NCBI GenBank assembly: GCA_017617295.1
Contig: JAFZWN010000006.1
Span: 1 to 45,194, forward strand
DNA from: Clostridiales bacterium
GTDB lineage: Bacteria; Bacillota; Clostridia; Saccharofermentanales; Saccharofermentanaceae
DNA length: 45,194 nt
Direction: 5' to 3'
Each line of letters opens with the position of its first letter. The first letter of the stretch is position 1. Below are positions 28,075 to 36,924 of this stretch, one piece after another. Both the position numbers and the translations under genes were made by a program. Under the pieces are notes generated by a model. That model was not told the DNA's origin and did no database searches. It worked only from the letters and a program-made list of their open reading frames with translations.

Positions 28075-29824
28075 ATCCTTTAGAAGATCCTTCCTCACGG
28101 TTTCAGTCTTGCAGTTACTCTCTGTGGCTTTTCTGGCGGGATGTACTCTTGTTTCTCCGATCGATACTTCTGATCCGTCGTCGGTCGTCGATCCGACTGC
28201 CGATACCAGGATATTCGTTGATGCTCCGGAGGAGTCTTCGACACCGGCTCCTACTGAAGTGCCTACTCCGTCACCGATTCCTGTTATGTCGTATCTTTAT
28301 GATGATTTCCATGTTGCTTCGGAATGGCATGATTATATGGTCGAACGCTTTTCGGGTGACGATCTTTCCGGCGCACTTCAGACAAACAATTATACAAGGC
28401 TGTCGGATGACTATATAGGAACCTTTGTTCCTTCTGATGATTACGGATATGTTTTCCCTTTCCTGGCAATAGGTGACAGGGAAGATAATATCATACCGAC
28501 ATATAATGTTTCCGTCCGCTGTAAGTACGGTCTGGCTGACGTCCACGGGAGGATAGTCTGTGACGGAGTTTTTTCTAATATAACCGACTATTCCGACAAG
28601 GCTTATTACATTACAGAGTCATACGACGGCGATACTGTAAAGTACGGTATCCTCAGTAAGGATGGTTCATATTATTCGGGACAGATATACGATAAATACG
28701 AGCTCTTCTGTGACAGGATGACAGGATCGGAATATGTTATATTCAGAAGGCTTACCGAGGACGGGTTAACAGTTACAGCTTATTCGGATGAATGTTGGAT
28801 ATATATCTCCGAGAGACCGTTCTTGTTTTATCCTTCCGGACCGTCTATAGAGATCGACGGATATGACCCATTATATTCTTATATCTCGATCGACTATATT
28901 GATCCTGACGGTACGGCTTTTATCAGAGACGGTTCGTCATCAACGCGGAAACTTATCGATTACACCACAGGTCAAGATTACGGTATCGATCTTGAAGGTA
29001 TATCGGGTGCTTTTTACACCGGTATTGGTTTTATCGTTTTTGAATCTGATGATCCGAATTATCTTGGTACCTGCGGATATATAAATTGGTTCGGAGATAG
29101 AATCCTCACGGGATATAAAGGTTTTGATATCACCGCTACCGGTCTTATCCTTTTTTATGATACTGATAATTATGAATCTGTTTTGATTGATATATACGGC
29201 AATACCGTATATGAGTTTGACGGAGTCGCCAGATACGTTGCCGGATATTATTATCTCTATACGGATGACGGTTCTGAGGAAGCTGATATCCTCGATGATT
29301 ACTTTGAAGTCATCGGATCCAGTGATGTCGATATCCGGTCGTGCGCGCATATCAGTTCCGGAAGCAACAGTATATTCGGTGATTATTCATCCGTTATATT
29401 CTGGTACCGTGAGGGTGATGAAGTGTTTGCCGTTAATGCGTTGACCGGTGATCGTGTATCCATGTCAGCAGATAATGTAACTGTAAATACTGTAGGTGAT
29501 AACTCATTCAGTCTTCATGCCAGCGGTCAATACAGGTTATACGGGCTTGATATGGAGGAGATAGTACCCGGAAGTAACAACTATCTCAGCGAGACTGACC
29601 ATATTACCGGAAACACGTATGTTTTTAATGATACCGTGACTTTTACGAACGCTGATACCGGTGAACAGTTCTTTGATTTCTATCCGGATCTCGGAAGCGC
29701 TATTAACCGCGTTGAGATCTGCGACGGTTATGTTATGGTCATGAGTAATGAAAAGACTGTAATATTTGACAGTATAGGTAATATCAACTTTGTCTTTAAT
29801 GCCATTCACGTACTGGATGACTGA
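28067..29824 (+). CDS. Lipoprotein with WG-repeat-like beta units
   Basis: Exported lipoprotein, lipobox LAGC at about residues 22-25, then a Pro/Thr/Ser spacer to about residue 75. The rest is made of short beta units with a pattern like KYGLADVHGRIV, KYGILSKDG and CGYINWFGDRIL, which resembles degenerate WG (KWG) repeats and suggests a beta-propeller-like fold. No enzyme motif is visible. Two ATG codons, 28064 and 28067, are possible. The second lies six bases after GAGGAGG and is preferred, giving 585 residues. It overlaps the PstS-like gene by eight bases, so the two are probably made together. Function unknown. Confidence 0.7.
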   Translation: MYKSFRRSFLTVSVLQLLSVAFLAGCTLVSPIDTSDPSSVVDPTADTRIFVDAPEESSTPAPTEVPTPSPIPVMSYLYDDFHVASEWHDYMVERFSGDDLSGALQTNNYTRLSDDYIGTFVPSDDYGYVFPFLAIGDREDNIIPTYNVSVRCKYGLADVHGRIVCDGVFSNITDYSDKAYYITESYDGDTVKYGILSKDGSYYSGQIYDKYELFCDRMTGSEYVIFRRLTEDGLTVTAYSDECWIYISERPFLFYPSGPSIEIDGYDPLYSYISIDYIDPDGTAFIRDGSSSTRKLIDYTTGQDYGIDLEGISGAFYTGIGFIVFESDDPNYLGTCGYINWFGDRILTGYKGFDITATGLILFYDTDNYESVLIDIYGNTVYEFDGVARYVAGYYYLYTDDGSEEADILDDYFEVIGSSDVDIRSCAHISSGSNSIFGDYSSVIFWYREGDEVFAVNALTGDRVSMSADNVTVNTVGDNSFSLHASGQYRLYGLDMEEIVPGSNNYLSETDHITGNTYVFNDTVTFTNADTGEQFFDFYPDLGSAINRVEICDGYVMVMSNEKTVIFDSIGNINFVFNAIHVLDD

Positions 29825-29880
29825 TCCTATATCTGCTTTCCGCTAAGCCCATCAGTGATACTTTTCTTTTTGTGTGGTTA

Positions 29881-29889
29881 TGATATAAT
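29881..29889 (+). promoter_or_regulatory. Extended -10 promoter of uvrA
   Basis: Perfect TGaTATAAT 38 bases before the uvrA start. A possible LexA site begins four bases later. Confidence 0.65.
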
Positions 29890-29893
29890 CAAA

Positions 29894-29907
29894 CGAACAT
29901 AGTTTCT
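29894..29907 (+). promoter_or_regulatory. Possible LexA (SOS) operator before uvrA
   Basis: CGAACATAGTTTCT resembles the Gram-positive box CGAAC-N4-GTTCG, with two differences in the right half. It sits at the expected transcription start, just downstream of the -10 box, where a repressor would block initiation. uvrA is a classical SOS gene. Confidence 0.4.
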
Positions 29908-29926
29908 TAACATTGGAGCATATAAG

Positions 29927-32923
29927 ATGAATGAATATAAATATATAAGAGTACGCGGTGCCCGGGAGCATAACCTTAAAGGCATCGATGTCGATATACC
30001 CAGAGACAGACTGGTCGTCCTCACAGGCCTTTCCGGATCGGGCAAGAGTTCGCTTGCTTTTGATACGATATATGCAGAAGGACAGAGACGATATGTCGAG
30101 TCATTATCTTCGTATGCCAGGATGTTTCTGGGTCAGATGGAGAAGCCTGAAGTTGACAGTATAGACGGGTTATCTCCTGCCATCTCGATAGATCAGAAGA
30201 CTACCAGCCGTAATCCCAGATCCACCGTCGGGACAGTTACGGAGATCTACGATTACCTGAGGCTCCTTTATGCACGAGTCGGGCAGCCCGTCTGTTATAA
30301 GTGCGGTAAGCCCATTACATCACAGACGATCGATCAGATCGTCGATAAGCTCATGGATTATCCCGAAGGGACCCGACTTATCGTTATGGCGCCCGTCATC
30401 AGAGGAAAAAAGGGCGAATACGGCAAGCTTCTCGAGGACTACAGGAAGAGCGGCTATGTCAGGGTCAGGATCGACGGTTCCATGTATGAGCTCGATGAGG
30501 ATATCTCTCTCGACAAGAACAAAAAGCATACCATAGAAGTCGTTATCGACAGGCTCGTGATCAGAGAAGGCAATACCACGAGGATCTCCGATTCGTGTGA
30601 GACGGCGCTCAAGCTGTCTGAAGGACTGATCAACTGTGAGATCCAGGTCGTAACTGAAGATAAGGACGGGGAGAGGACATACGAAGTGTCCGAGGAACTG
30701 TTCAGCCAGAGGCTGTCCTGTCCCGACTGCGGAATTTCCTACAGCGAGATCACTCCGAGATCGTTCTCGTTCAATAATCCCTACGGCGCATGTCCTCACT
30801 GTTCGGGTATCGGAACTCTTATCAAGGTCGATCCCGAATTGTGCATCAATGATCCCAAACTGTCGTTGAATGACGGAGCCATTACTGCCGGCGGCTGGAA
30901 TTTCAACGATCTTAAGAGTTGGGGCAGAGGCTTTATCGTAGCATTGTCCGAGAGGTACGGTTTCTCGCTCGATACTCCTTACTGTAAGCTACCAGATAAG
31001 ATAAAAGACATAATAATGTACGGTAACGGCGGTGAGAAGCTGAAGATCGATACCAGTAACAGCATCTATGACCGCAAGGGTGATTATTATTCCTCATGGG
31101 AAGGTCTGACTCACAGTATCATGAGAAGATATAAAGAGTCGTACAGCGAAGATGCCAAAGCATCCTATGAGCAGTATATGTCTATCGATGTCTGTCCCGA
31201 ATGCGGCGGAGCCAGGCTCCGTAAGGAGAGCCTGTCCATACTGATCGGAAAGACCAATATCAGTAAGCTCACCGACAGATCTGTCAGGGATCTTCTGAAG
31301 TTCTTCGGAAAGCTTACTTTCTCGAAGCGTAATTCCCAGATAGCATCTCCAATTCTTCATGAGATCAATGCCAGACTTCAGTTCCTTCAGGATGTCGGCC
31401 TTGATTATATGACTCTGTCCCGCCCTGCAGCTACGCTCTCGGGAGGAGAAGCCCAGAGGATAAGGCTTGCCACACAGATAGGATCCGGCCTTCAGGGAGT
31501 GCTATATATCCTTGACGAACCGTCGATCGGTCTTCATCAGAGAGACAACGACAAGCTCCTTGCCACATTGAAGAAGCTTCGTGATCTCGGTAATTCCGTA
31601 CTGGTAGTAGAACATGACGAAGATACGATAAGATCTGCCGATCATATCATAGACGTGGGTCCGGGAGCGGGGATCAACGGCGGAGAGATAGTGGCATCGG
31701 GTACTGTTGATGAGATCATCAATGTGAAGGATTCGGTTACCGGGGATTATCTTTCCGGGCGCAAGTTCATTCCCGTTCCTTCCGACAGAAGGAAGCCCGG
31801 CAAGGACATGATCAGTATAAGAGGAGCTTCGGTCAATAATCTCAAGAATATCGATGTGGATATCCCGATAGGGCTCTTTACCTGTATTACGGGGGTCTCG
31901 GGTTCAGGTAAGTCGTCACTTATCAATTCCACGCTTGTTCCCGTTCTTTCCAAAGAACTTAACGGAGCACGTAAGAAAAAGGTAAAGTGTAAGGATATAA
32001 AGGGTTACAGCAAGCTCGACAAGGTGATAGTCATCGACCAATCGCCGATCGGAAGGACCCCGCGGAGTAATCCTGCCACGTATATCGGAGTCTTTGACAT
32101 GATAAGGGCGCTCTATGCCAATACGCCCGATGCCAAGAAACGGGGGTACAAGAACGGCAGGTTCAGTTTCAATGTCAAAGGCGGACGCTGCGAGGCCTGT
32201 AACGGTGACGGCGTTAACAAGATCGAGATGCATTTTCTTCCCGATATCTATGTAAAGTGTGACGTCTGTAAAGGAAAACGTTATAACAGGGAGACCCTCG
32301 AGGTCAGATATAAAGGAAAGAATATCGCGGATGTGCTCGATATGTCGGTCGATGAAGCTGTTGATTTCTTTGCTTCAGTGCCTAACATTTACCGCAAAGT
32401 AAGGACGTTGCAGGATGTCGGTTTGGGGTATATTAAGTTAGGTCAGCCGTCTACGCAGTTATCGGGCGGCGAAGCTCAGAGGATAAAGCTGTCAGCCGAA
32501 CTCTCGAGAAGATCGACAGGTAAGACTATCTATATCCTTGATGAACCTACGACAGGCCTCCATTCGGCGGATGTCCATAAGCTCGTCGAGATATTGCAGA
32601 GACTTACACAGAGCAGGAATACCGTTGTAGTCATCGAACATAACCTCGATGTGATCAAGACAGCGGATCATATAATAGATCTCGGACCCGAGAGCGGGGA
32701 CGATGGTGGTATGGTCATCGCCACGGGTACTCCCGAGCAGATCGCACTGGTCGGGAGATCCTATACGGGACAGTTCCTGAAGCCGATCCTCAAGAAGGCA
32801 GCAAAAGAAGACAGATACAGGCCTATAGCTTCGTTTATAGATTCTGAAAGACTCGAGGAGGAACTCCTCGAGATCGAGACAGGTCCGAAGGTCAGACGTA
32901 AGGCTAAGGAAAACGGGATATGA
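29927..32923 (+). CDS. uvrA: Excinuclease ABC subunit A (UvrA)
   Basis: DNA damage-recognition ATPase of nucleotide excision repair. Two ABC ATPase halves: Walker [13 protein letters not shown] near residue 34 and [10 protein letters not shown] near residue 655, with signature sequences LSGGEAQRI in both. Two zinc modules are visible (CPDC with CPHC; CEAC with CDVC). At 998 residues it is about 50 longer than many relatives, the excess being a charged C-terminal tail after GQFLKP. No uvrB or uvrC is in the window. The stop codon TGA forms part of the next promoter. Confidence 0.97.
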   Translation: MNEYKYIRVRGAREHNLKGIDVDIPRDRLVVLTGLSGSGKSSLAFDTIYAEGQRRYVESLSSYARMFLGQMEKPEVDSIDGLSPAISIDQKTTSRNPRSTVGTVTEIYDYLRLLYARVGQPVCYKCGKPITSQTIDQIVDKLMDYPEGTRLIVMAPVIRGKKGEYGKLLEDYRKSGYVRVRIDGSMYELDEDISLDKNKKHTIEVVIDRLVIREGNTTRISDSCETALKLSEGLINCEIQVVTEDKDGERTYEVSEELFSQRLSCPDCGISYSEITPRSFSFNNPYGACPHCSGIGTLIKVDPELCINDPKLSLNDGAITAGGWNFNDLKSWGRGFIVALSERYGFSLDTPYCKLPDKIKDIIMYGNGGEKLKIDTSNSIYDRKGDYYSSWEGLTHSIMRRYKESYSEDAKASYEQYMSIDVCPECGGARLRKESLSILIGKTNISKLTDRSVRDLLKFFGKLTFSKRNSQIASPILHEINARLQFLQDVGLDYMTLSRPAATLSGGEAQRIRLATQIGSGLQGVLYILDEPSIGLHQRDNDKLLATLKKLRDLGNSVLVVEHDEDTIRSADHIIDVGPGAGINGGEIVASGTVDEIINVKDSVTGDYLSGRKFIPVPSDRRKPGKDMISIRGASVNNLKNIDVDIPIGLFTCITGVSGSGKSSLINSTLVPVLSKELNGARKKKVKCKDIKGYSKLDKVIVIDQSPIGRTPRSNPATYIGVFDMIRALYANTPDAKKRGYKNGRFSFNVKGGRCEACNGDGVNKIEMHFLPDIYVKCDVCKGKRYNRETLEVRYKGKNIADVLDMSVDEAVDFFASVPNIYRKVRTLQDVGLGYIKLGQPSTQLSGGEAQRIKLSAELSRRSTGKTIYILDEPTTGLHSADVHKLVEILQRLTQSRNTVVVIEHNLDVIKTADHIIDLGPESGDDGGMVIATGTPEQIALVGRSYTGQFLKPILKKAAKEDRYRPIASFIDSERLEEELLEIETGPKVRRKAKENGI

Positions 32924-32929
32924 TATAAT
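32921..32929 (+). promoter_or_regulatory. Extended -10 promoter of clpE overlapping the uvrA stop
   Basis: TGaTATAAT whose TGa is the uvrA stop codon. No CtsR heptad repeat is seen around it. Confidence 0.6.
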
Positions 32930-32955
32930 GGATAGGTTAAGGAGAGAAGTTGTTT

Positions 32956-35406
32956 ATGTCATTATGTTCAGTATGTAAAAAAAGGCAGGCTATCGTATAT
33001 ACCAGCCGCTATGAGAACGGAAAGAGGATCGATGAAGGGTTCTGTATCAAGTGTGCTTATGAATCCGGATTCGCCGGAATAAGTGATATGTTCTCTGCCG
33101 CCGGAATAAACGGCGATAATATCGATGAGATGAGCGACAAGATCGAGGACATGATCGGTAACGGCGGCGCAGCAGCCGATCCCACCGATTTCTTCAAGTC
33201 GCTCGTAGAGGATTCCTTTGAGGAAGGCGAGGAGGATATGTTCGATTCTCCCGATGATGATCTTAATAATGTCGGTGTAGCAGATCTCGGCAATCCCGAT
33301 GAGGGCGCTTCCGACGATGAACCCGAGAAAGCAAAGAATCCTTTCGAGACGCTCCTGAATTCTTTCGGGAATAAGAAGAGAGATAAACAGAGTGATCCCG
33401 GGAAGACAAAGAACGGCAAGAGAAGGCTCAAGTTCTTAAATGAATTCGGTACGAATCTCACCGAGCGTGCCGCTGAAGGCAAGATCGACCGTATCCTCGG
33501 AAGAGAAAAGGAGATCGACAGAGTCATCCAGATTCTTAATAGGAGGACAAAGAACAATCCTGTTCTTATTGGTGCTCCCGGTGTCGGTAAGACTGCAGTT
33601 GCCCAGGGCCTGGCCAATCAGATCGTCGAAGGCAAAGTCCCCGAGAAGCTCCGTAACATGCAGGTATGGCAGCTCGATCTGCCTGCCATGGTCGCCGGTA
33701 CCCAGTTCAGAGGCATGTTCGAGAACAGGATCAAGGGTGTTATCAATGAAGCCATCAGGGAAGAGAATATCATCCTTGTTATCGATGAACTCCATTCCAT
33801 TATGGGTGCTGGCGATTCAGAAGGTTCCACAAATGCGGCCAATATCCTGAAGCCTGCGCTGGCCAGAGGAGAGCTTAGGATCATAGGTTCCACGACCACG
33901 GGAGAATATAAGAAGATAGAGAAAGATTCCGCTCTCGAGAGGCGTTTCCAGAAGGTTATGCTCGATGAGCCCTCCGAGGAAGTAGCCGTTGAGATCCTTA
34001 TGGGTATCAAGGATTATTACGAGAAGCACCATTATGTGACGTATTCCCAGGATGTCATCGAGTTTGCTGTGCGCGCTTCCAAGAGATACATAACCGACAG
34101 ATATCTTCCCGATAAGGCTATCGACCTTATCGATGAGGCGGGTTCCCGTGCTAACCTTGACAATACCAGACTTATAAAGCTCAAGGAGACGGAAGAGAAG
34201 CTCAATAAGGCCAATGCAGATTATTCCGCTATGGTAGAGAAGATGGAATCCCTCGAACTGTCCGAGCGTGAACAGTATTATGAGAAGGTTGCAGAGCTCC
34301 GTGTGAATGCCGATAAGTGCAAAAAGGATTATGAATCCATGAGGGATGATATGAGTCCTGATCCCATCACAGTAGAAGATATCGCCCGAGTCGTTGAGAT
34401 GTGGACAGGGATCCCCTGTAAGTCGATCTCAGAGAGCGAATCCGAGAAGCTCATCCATCTCGAAGAGAGACTCCACGAGAGAGTAGTCGGCCAGGAGGAC
34501 GCCGTAAAGGCTGTTGCCAAGGCCGTAAGACGTAACAGAGCCGGATTTACTAAGAAACATAAGCCCGCATCCTTTATCTTCGTCGGACCTACCGGCGTTG
34601 GTAAGACTGAGCTCGTCAAGGCTCTTACGGAGGTTATGTTCGATACCGAGGAGGCTCTTATTAGGATCGATATGTCCGAGTATATGGAGCCTCATTCCGT
34701 CAGCAAGATGATCGGTTCTCCTCCGGGATATGTCGGACACGAGGATTCAGGGCAGCTTACCGAGCAGGTAAGGAGGAAGCCTTATTCGGTAATTCTTTTC
34801 GATGAGATCGAGAAGGCACATCCCGATGTGTTTAATCTGCTTTTGCAGCTGCTTGATGAAGGCCGTCTGACTGACAGCCATGGTGTCCATGTCAACTTTG
34901 AGAATACGATCATAATCATGACTTCCAATGCCGGTAATTCTGCCAAGGCTCCCACTATCGGTTTCTTCTCGGGTACCGAGGAGGCACTCGAGTCGAAGGT
35001 CGATTCAGCATTGAAGGAAACATTCCGTCCCGAGTTCCTTAACAGAGTCGATGATACGATCATATTTAAGGAGCTTACTCCGGAAGAGATCAGAAAGATC
35101 GCTTCCATCATGATGAAGGAAGTATTCGCATCTCTTTCCGAGAAGAATATCAAGGGTTCGATTTCCGATAAGGCTCTCGATCAGCTTGCCAAGATCGGCT
35201 ATGATCCGAAGTTCGGTGCCAGACCGCTTCGTAAGCAGATCAGAAAAGAGATCGAAGACCGTCTTTCCGATATGTTCCTCGAAGGACAGCTCAAGGACGC
35301 ATATGCCGTTGATATCGATTATGACGGCAAGGATTATTCCTTTACTGTCATCAAGGAACCTTCGGATGTGAAGGTCAGGGTAGAGACTGCTAAGAAAAAG
35401 CGTTGA
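32956..35406 (+). CDS. clpE: ClpE-type AAA+ unfoldase with N-terminal zinc finger
   Basis: Hexameric ATPase that unfolds damaged proteins, usually for the ClpP protease. An N-terminal four-cysteine zinc finger (C4, C7, C30, C33) is followed by an acidic linker. The first AAA+ domain has GAPGVGKTAVAQ, a middle coiled coil lies at about 410-455, and the second AAA+ domain has GPTGVGKTELVKAL. The C-terminal D2-small domain reads FGARPLRKQI. The zinc finger and lack of the repeated Clp-N domain point to ClpE rather than ClpC or ClpB. I choose ATG 32956; an in-frame TTG at 32950 with closer AGGAG spacing is possible. The length is 816 residues. No clpP, mcsA, mcsB or ctsR is adjacent. Confidence 0.9.
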   Translation: MSLCSVCKKRQAIVYTSRYENGKRIDEGFCIKCAYESGFAGISDMFSAAGINGDNIDEMSDKIEDMIGNGGAAADPTDFFKSLVEDSFEEGEEDMFDSPDDDLNNVGVADLGNPDEGASDDEPEKAKNPFETLLNSFGNKKRDKQSDPGKTKNGKRRLKFLNEFGTNLTERAAEGKIDRILGREKEIDRVIQILNRRTKNNPVLIGAPGVGKTAVAQGLANQIVEGKVPEKLRNMQVWQLDLPAMVAGTQFRGMFENRIKGVINEAIREENIILVIDELHSIMGAGDSEGSTNAANILKPALARGELRIIGSTTTGEYKKIEKDSALERRFQKVMLDEPSEEVAVEILMGIKDYYEKHHYVTYSQDVIEFAVRASKRYITDRYLPDKAIDLIDEAGSRANLDNTRLIKLKETEEKLNKANADYSAMVEKMESLELSEREQYYEKVAELRVNADKCKKDYESMRDDMSPDPITVEDIARVVEMWTGIPCKSISESESEKLIHLEERLHERVVGQEDAVKAVAKAVRRNRAGFTKKHKPASFIFVGPTGVGKTELVKALTEVMFDTEEALIRIDMSEYMEPHSVSKMIGSPPGYVGHEDSGQLTEQVRRKPYSVILFDEIEKAHPDVFNLLLQLLDEGRLTDSHGVHVNFENTIIIMTSNAGNSAKAPTIGFFSGTEEALESKVDSALKETFRPEFLNRVDDTIIFKELTPEEIRKIASIMMKEVFASLSEKNIKGSISDKALDQLAKIGYDPKFGARPLRKQIRKEIEDRLSDMFLEGQLKDAYAVDIDYDGKDYSFTVIKEPSDVKVRVETAKKKR

Positions 35407-35409
35407 TCT

Positions 35410-36000
35410 ATGTATACTTATGCAATGGATATCAAACCGTATGAGCTCTTTGCTCTCGAGACCGACCGGTTAAGACTATCGGTCTATAAGAGGTCACGTG
35501 CTCCGCTGGTTACCCGATATCTTTGCAAGAACAGGGAGTTCCACAAGAAGTGGTCTCAGACATATACTGATTCTTATTTTCAGGTCAAGACACAGAAACA
35601 GTACCTGAAATTTGATGCATCCGAGTATAAAAGAGAGAGACTTTTTCCTCTGTGGATCACTTTGAAAGATGATCCTTCTGTGATCATCGGCAGAGTGTCG
35701 CTCTTTAATATCGCGCTGGGCGGTATGCGTATGTGCCAGCTCGGATATCATCTTGATGAGGATCAGCAGCACAAAGGGTATATGACAGAAGCGGTAAAGA
35801 GCGTTGTCTCTTTTGCTTTGAGCGATCTTCGGCTTCACAGGGTGGAAGCGTTTATCTTACCCGATAACGAGAGATCGCTCGAACTGATCAGAAGGTGCGG
35901 ATTCAGGCATGAGGGACTTAGAATGTCTTATATGAACATAAACGGACAGTGGCGTGATCATGAGACTTTTTACATTTTGGAAGAAATGTTGCATCAATAA
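35410..36000 (+). CDS. GNAT-family N-acetyltransferase (RimJ/RimL-like)
   Basis: Acetyl-CoA-dependent transferase of the RimJ/RimL branch, which acetylates protein N-termini or small amines. Visible cues: LGYHLDEDQQHKGYMTEAV (acetyl-CoA loop, with QHKGYMT replacing the usual QxxGxG/A), the strand LHRVEAFILPDNERSLELIRRCGF, and the C-terminal ending DHETFYILEEM. The length is 196 residues from ATG 35410. A second in-frame ATG at 35425 is possible, and neither has a good ribosome site, so it may depend on clpE translation three bases upstream. The substrate is unknown. Confidence 0.88.
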   Translation: MYTYAMDIKPYELFALETDRLRLSVYKRSRAPLVTRYLCKNREFHKKWSQTYTDSYFQVKTQKQYLKFDASEYKRERLFPLWITLKDDPSVIIGRVSLFNIALGGMRMCQLGYHLDEDQQHKGYMTEAVKSVVSFALSDLRLHRVEAFILPDNERSLELIRRCGFRHEGLRMSYMNINGQWRDHETFYILEEMLHQ

Positions 36001-36032
36001 ATAAAAAAATGTGTAAAAATTTTTAAATGTTA

Positions 36033-36041
36033 TGAGATAAT
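36033..36041 (+). promoter_or_regulatory. Extended -10 element before the SH3 lipoprotein gene
   Basis: TGaGATAAT, 32 bases upstream of the GTG start. Confidence 0.45.
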
Positions 36042-36073
36042 GAAAATAGAATCTCTTACGGAGGTACATTTAA

Positions 36074-36508
36074 GTGAAGAAAACCAAGGTTTTAAAGCTT
36101 GTGATCACATCGGTCCTTGCATTCAGTTTATTGATATCTGCCGCCGGCTGTAAGAAGAAGCCTGCAGAGGAGACTACAGATACTTCCGAGACAGAGGAGA
36201 CGACTACGACGGCTACTACCACAGCTGTTCCCACGACTTCTCTTACCGAGTATTCGGGTCCGTTGCCTTCAAACGATATCCCGATCACATGGACAGAGAC
36301 AGAATACGATGAGCCTGTTGTCAGATATGTAGCCACGAACGATTACATGAATGTCAGAAAGGGTCCCGGAACGGAGTATGACAGCGTAGCCAGATTCTAC
36401 AGAGGCATGGCTGTTACAGTTGTTGCTTATACTCAGACAGGCTGGCTTCGTACCGAAGACGGATTCTATATCTCGGGTGATTTTGTATCGACTGAACCCG
36501 TAGACTGA
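36074..36508 (+). CDS. Small SH3-domain lipoprotein
   Basis: Exported lipoprotein of 144 residues. The lipobox is SAAGC (C24), followed by a Lys patch and a Thr/Glu-rich spacer to about residue 65. A C-terminal bacterial SH3 domain covers about 78-140 (YMNVRKGPGTEYDSVARFYRGMAV region, then GWLRTEDGFYISGDFV). Such domains bind peptidoglycan stem peptides, so the protein probably contacts the wall from the membrane surface. The start is GTG, eight bases after GGAGGT. A terminator follows directly, so it is a single-gene unit. Confidence 0.88.
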   Translation: MKKTKVLKLVITSVLAFSLLISAAGCKKKPAEETTDTSETEETTTTATTTAVPTTSLTEYSGPLPSNDIPITWTETEYDEPVVRYVATNDYMNVRKGPGTEYDSVARFYRGMAVTVVAYTQTGWLRTEDGFYISGDFVSTEPVD

Positions 36509-36530
36509 TCTTTTATCGAGATAAAGATAA

Positions 36531-36571
36531 TAGGGCTGTCCGAATCTCAAGACAGCCCTGTTTTATTGTTT
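36531..36571 (+). terminator. Intrinsic terminator after the SH3 lipoprotein
   Basis: AGGGCTGTC (36532-36540) pairs with GACAGCCCT (36551-36559) around a ten-base loop, followed by a T-rich tail. Confidence 0.9.
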
Positions 36572-36614
36572 TGATAAGGCATTACGGCAGTTAAGACGGG
36601 TGTTAATTTGCCTC

Positions 36615-36643
36615 TTTACAAATGTATTCACGTATTGTAATAT
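36615..36643 (+). promoter_or_regulatory. Promoter of tRNA-Gly and tRNA-Arg
   Basis: TTTACA and TAATAT with 17-base spacing, ending 17 bases before tRNA-Gly. Confidence 0.75.
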
Positions 36644-36660
36644 ATTTGAGCACTTCAGAT

Positions 36661-36734
36661 GCGGGTGTAGTTCAATGGTAGAACTTCAGCCTTCCAAGCT
36701 GACCACGTGGGTTCGATTCCCATCACCCGCTCCA
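36661..36734 (+). tRNA. tRNA-Gly (anticodon TCC)
   Basis: Cloverleaf of 74 bases with encoded CCA. The acceptor GCGGGTG pairs with CACCCGC, the anticodon loop is CTTCCAA, and the T-loop is TTCGATT. Confidence 0.96.
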
Positions 36735-36741
36735 CCTATAC

Positions 36742-36818
36742 GGGTCATTAGCTCAGTTGGATAGAGCAACAGCCTTCTAAGCTGTGGGTCGGAGGTTCGA
36801 GTCCCCCATGGCTCGCCA
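36742..36818 (+). tRNA. tRNA-Arg (anticodon TCT)
   Basis: Cloverleaf of 77 bases with encoded CCA. The acceptor GGGTCAT pairs with ATGGCTC through two G-U pairs, and the anticodon loop is CTTCTAA. The T-stem GGAGG/CCCCC has one A-C mismatch at its centre. It is seven bases after tRNA-Gly, in the same transcript. Confidence 0.92.
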
Positions 36819-36824
36819 GGATTT

Positions 36825-36855
36825 AAAACAGCCTTTTGAACAGGCTGTTTTTTGT
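36825..36855 (+). terminator. Intrinsic terminator of the Gly-Arg tRNA unit
   Basis: AAACAGCCT pairs perfectly with AGGCTGTTT around TTTGAAC, followed by a T-run. Confidence 0.9.
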
Positions 36856-36863
36856 TGCCTTCA

Positions 36864-36892
36864 TTTCATTTCCTATATTTTTAATATATAAT
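36864..36892 (+). promoter_or_regulatory. Possible promoter of the first transglutaminase gene
   Basis: TTTCAT and TATAAT with 17-base spacing, in an AT-rich gap 33 bases before the ATG. Confidence 0.45.
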
Positions 36893-36924
36893 TTTATATA
36901 GCGTTCGTTATAAGAGGTATTATT

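Noticed and set aside
29820..29856. Possible terminator hairpin ACTGAT/ATCAGT after the WG-like lipoprotein gene
   Set aside because: Only six AT-rich pairs with a 25-base loop, so too weak to call.
32880..32956. CtsR binding site before clpE
   Set aside because: I looked for tandem GGTCAAA heptads and found none.
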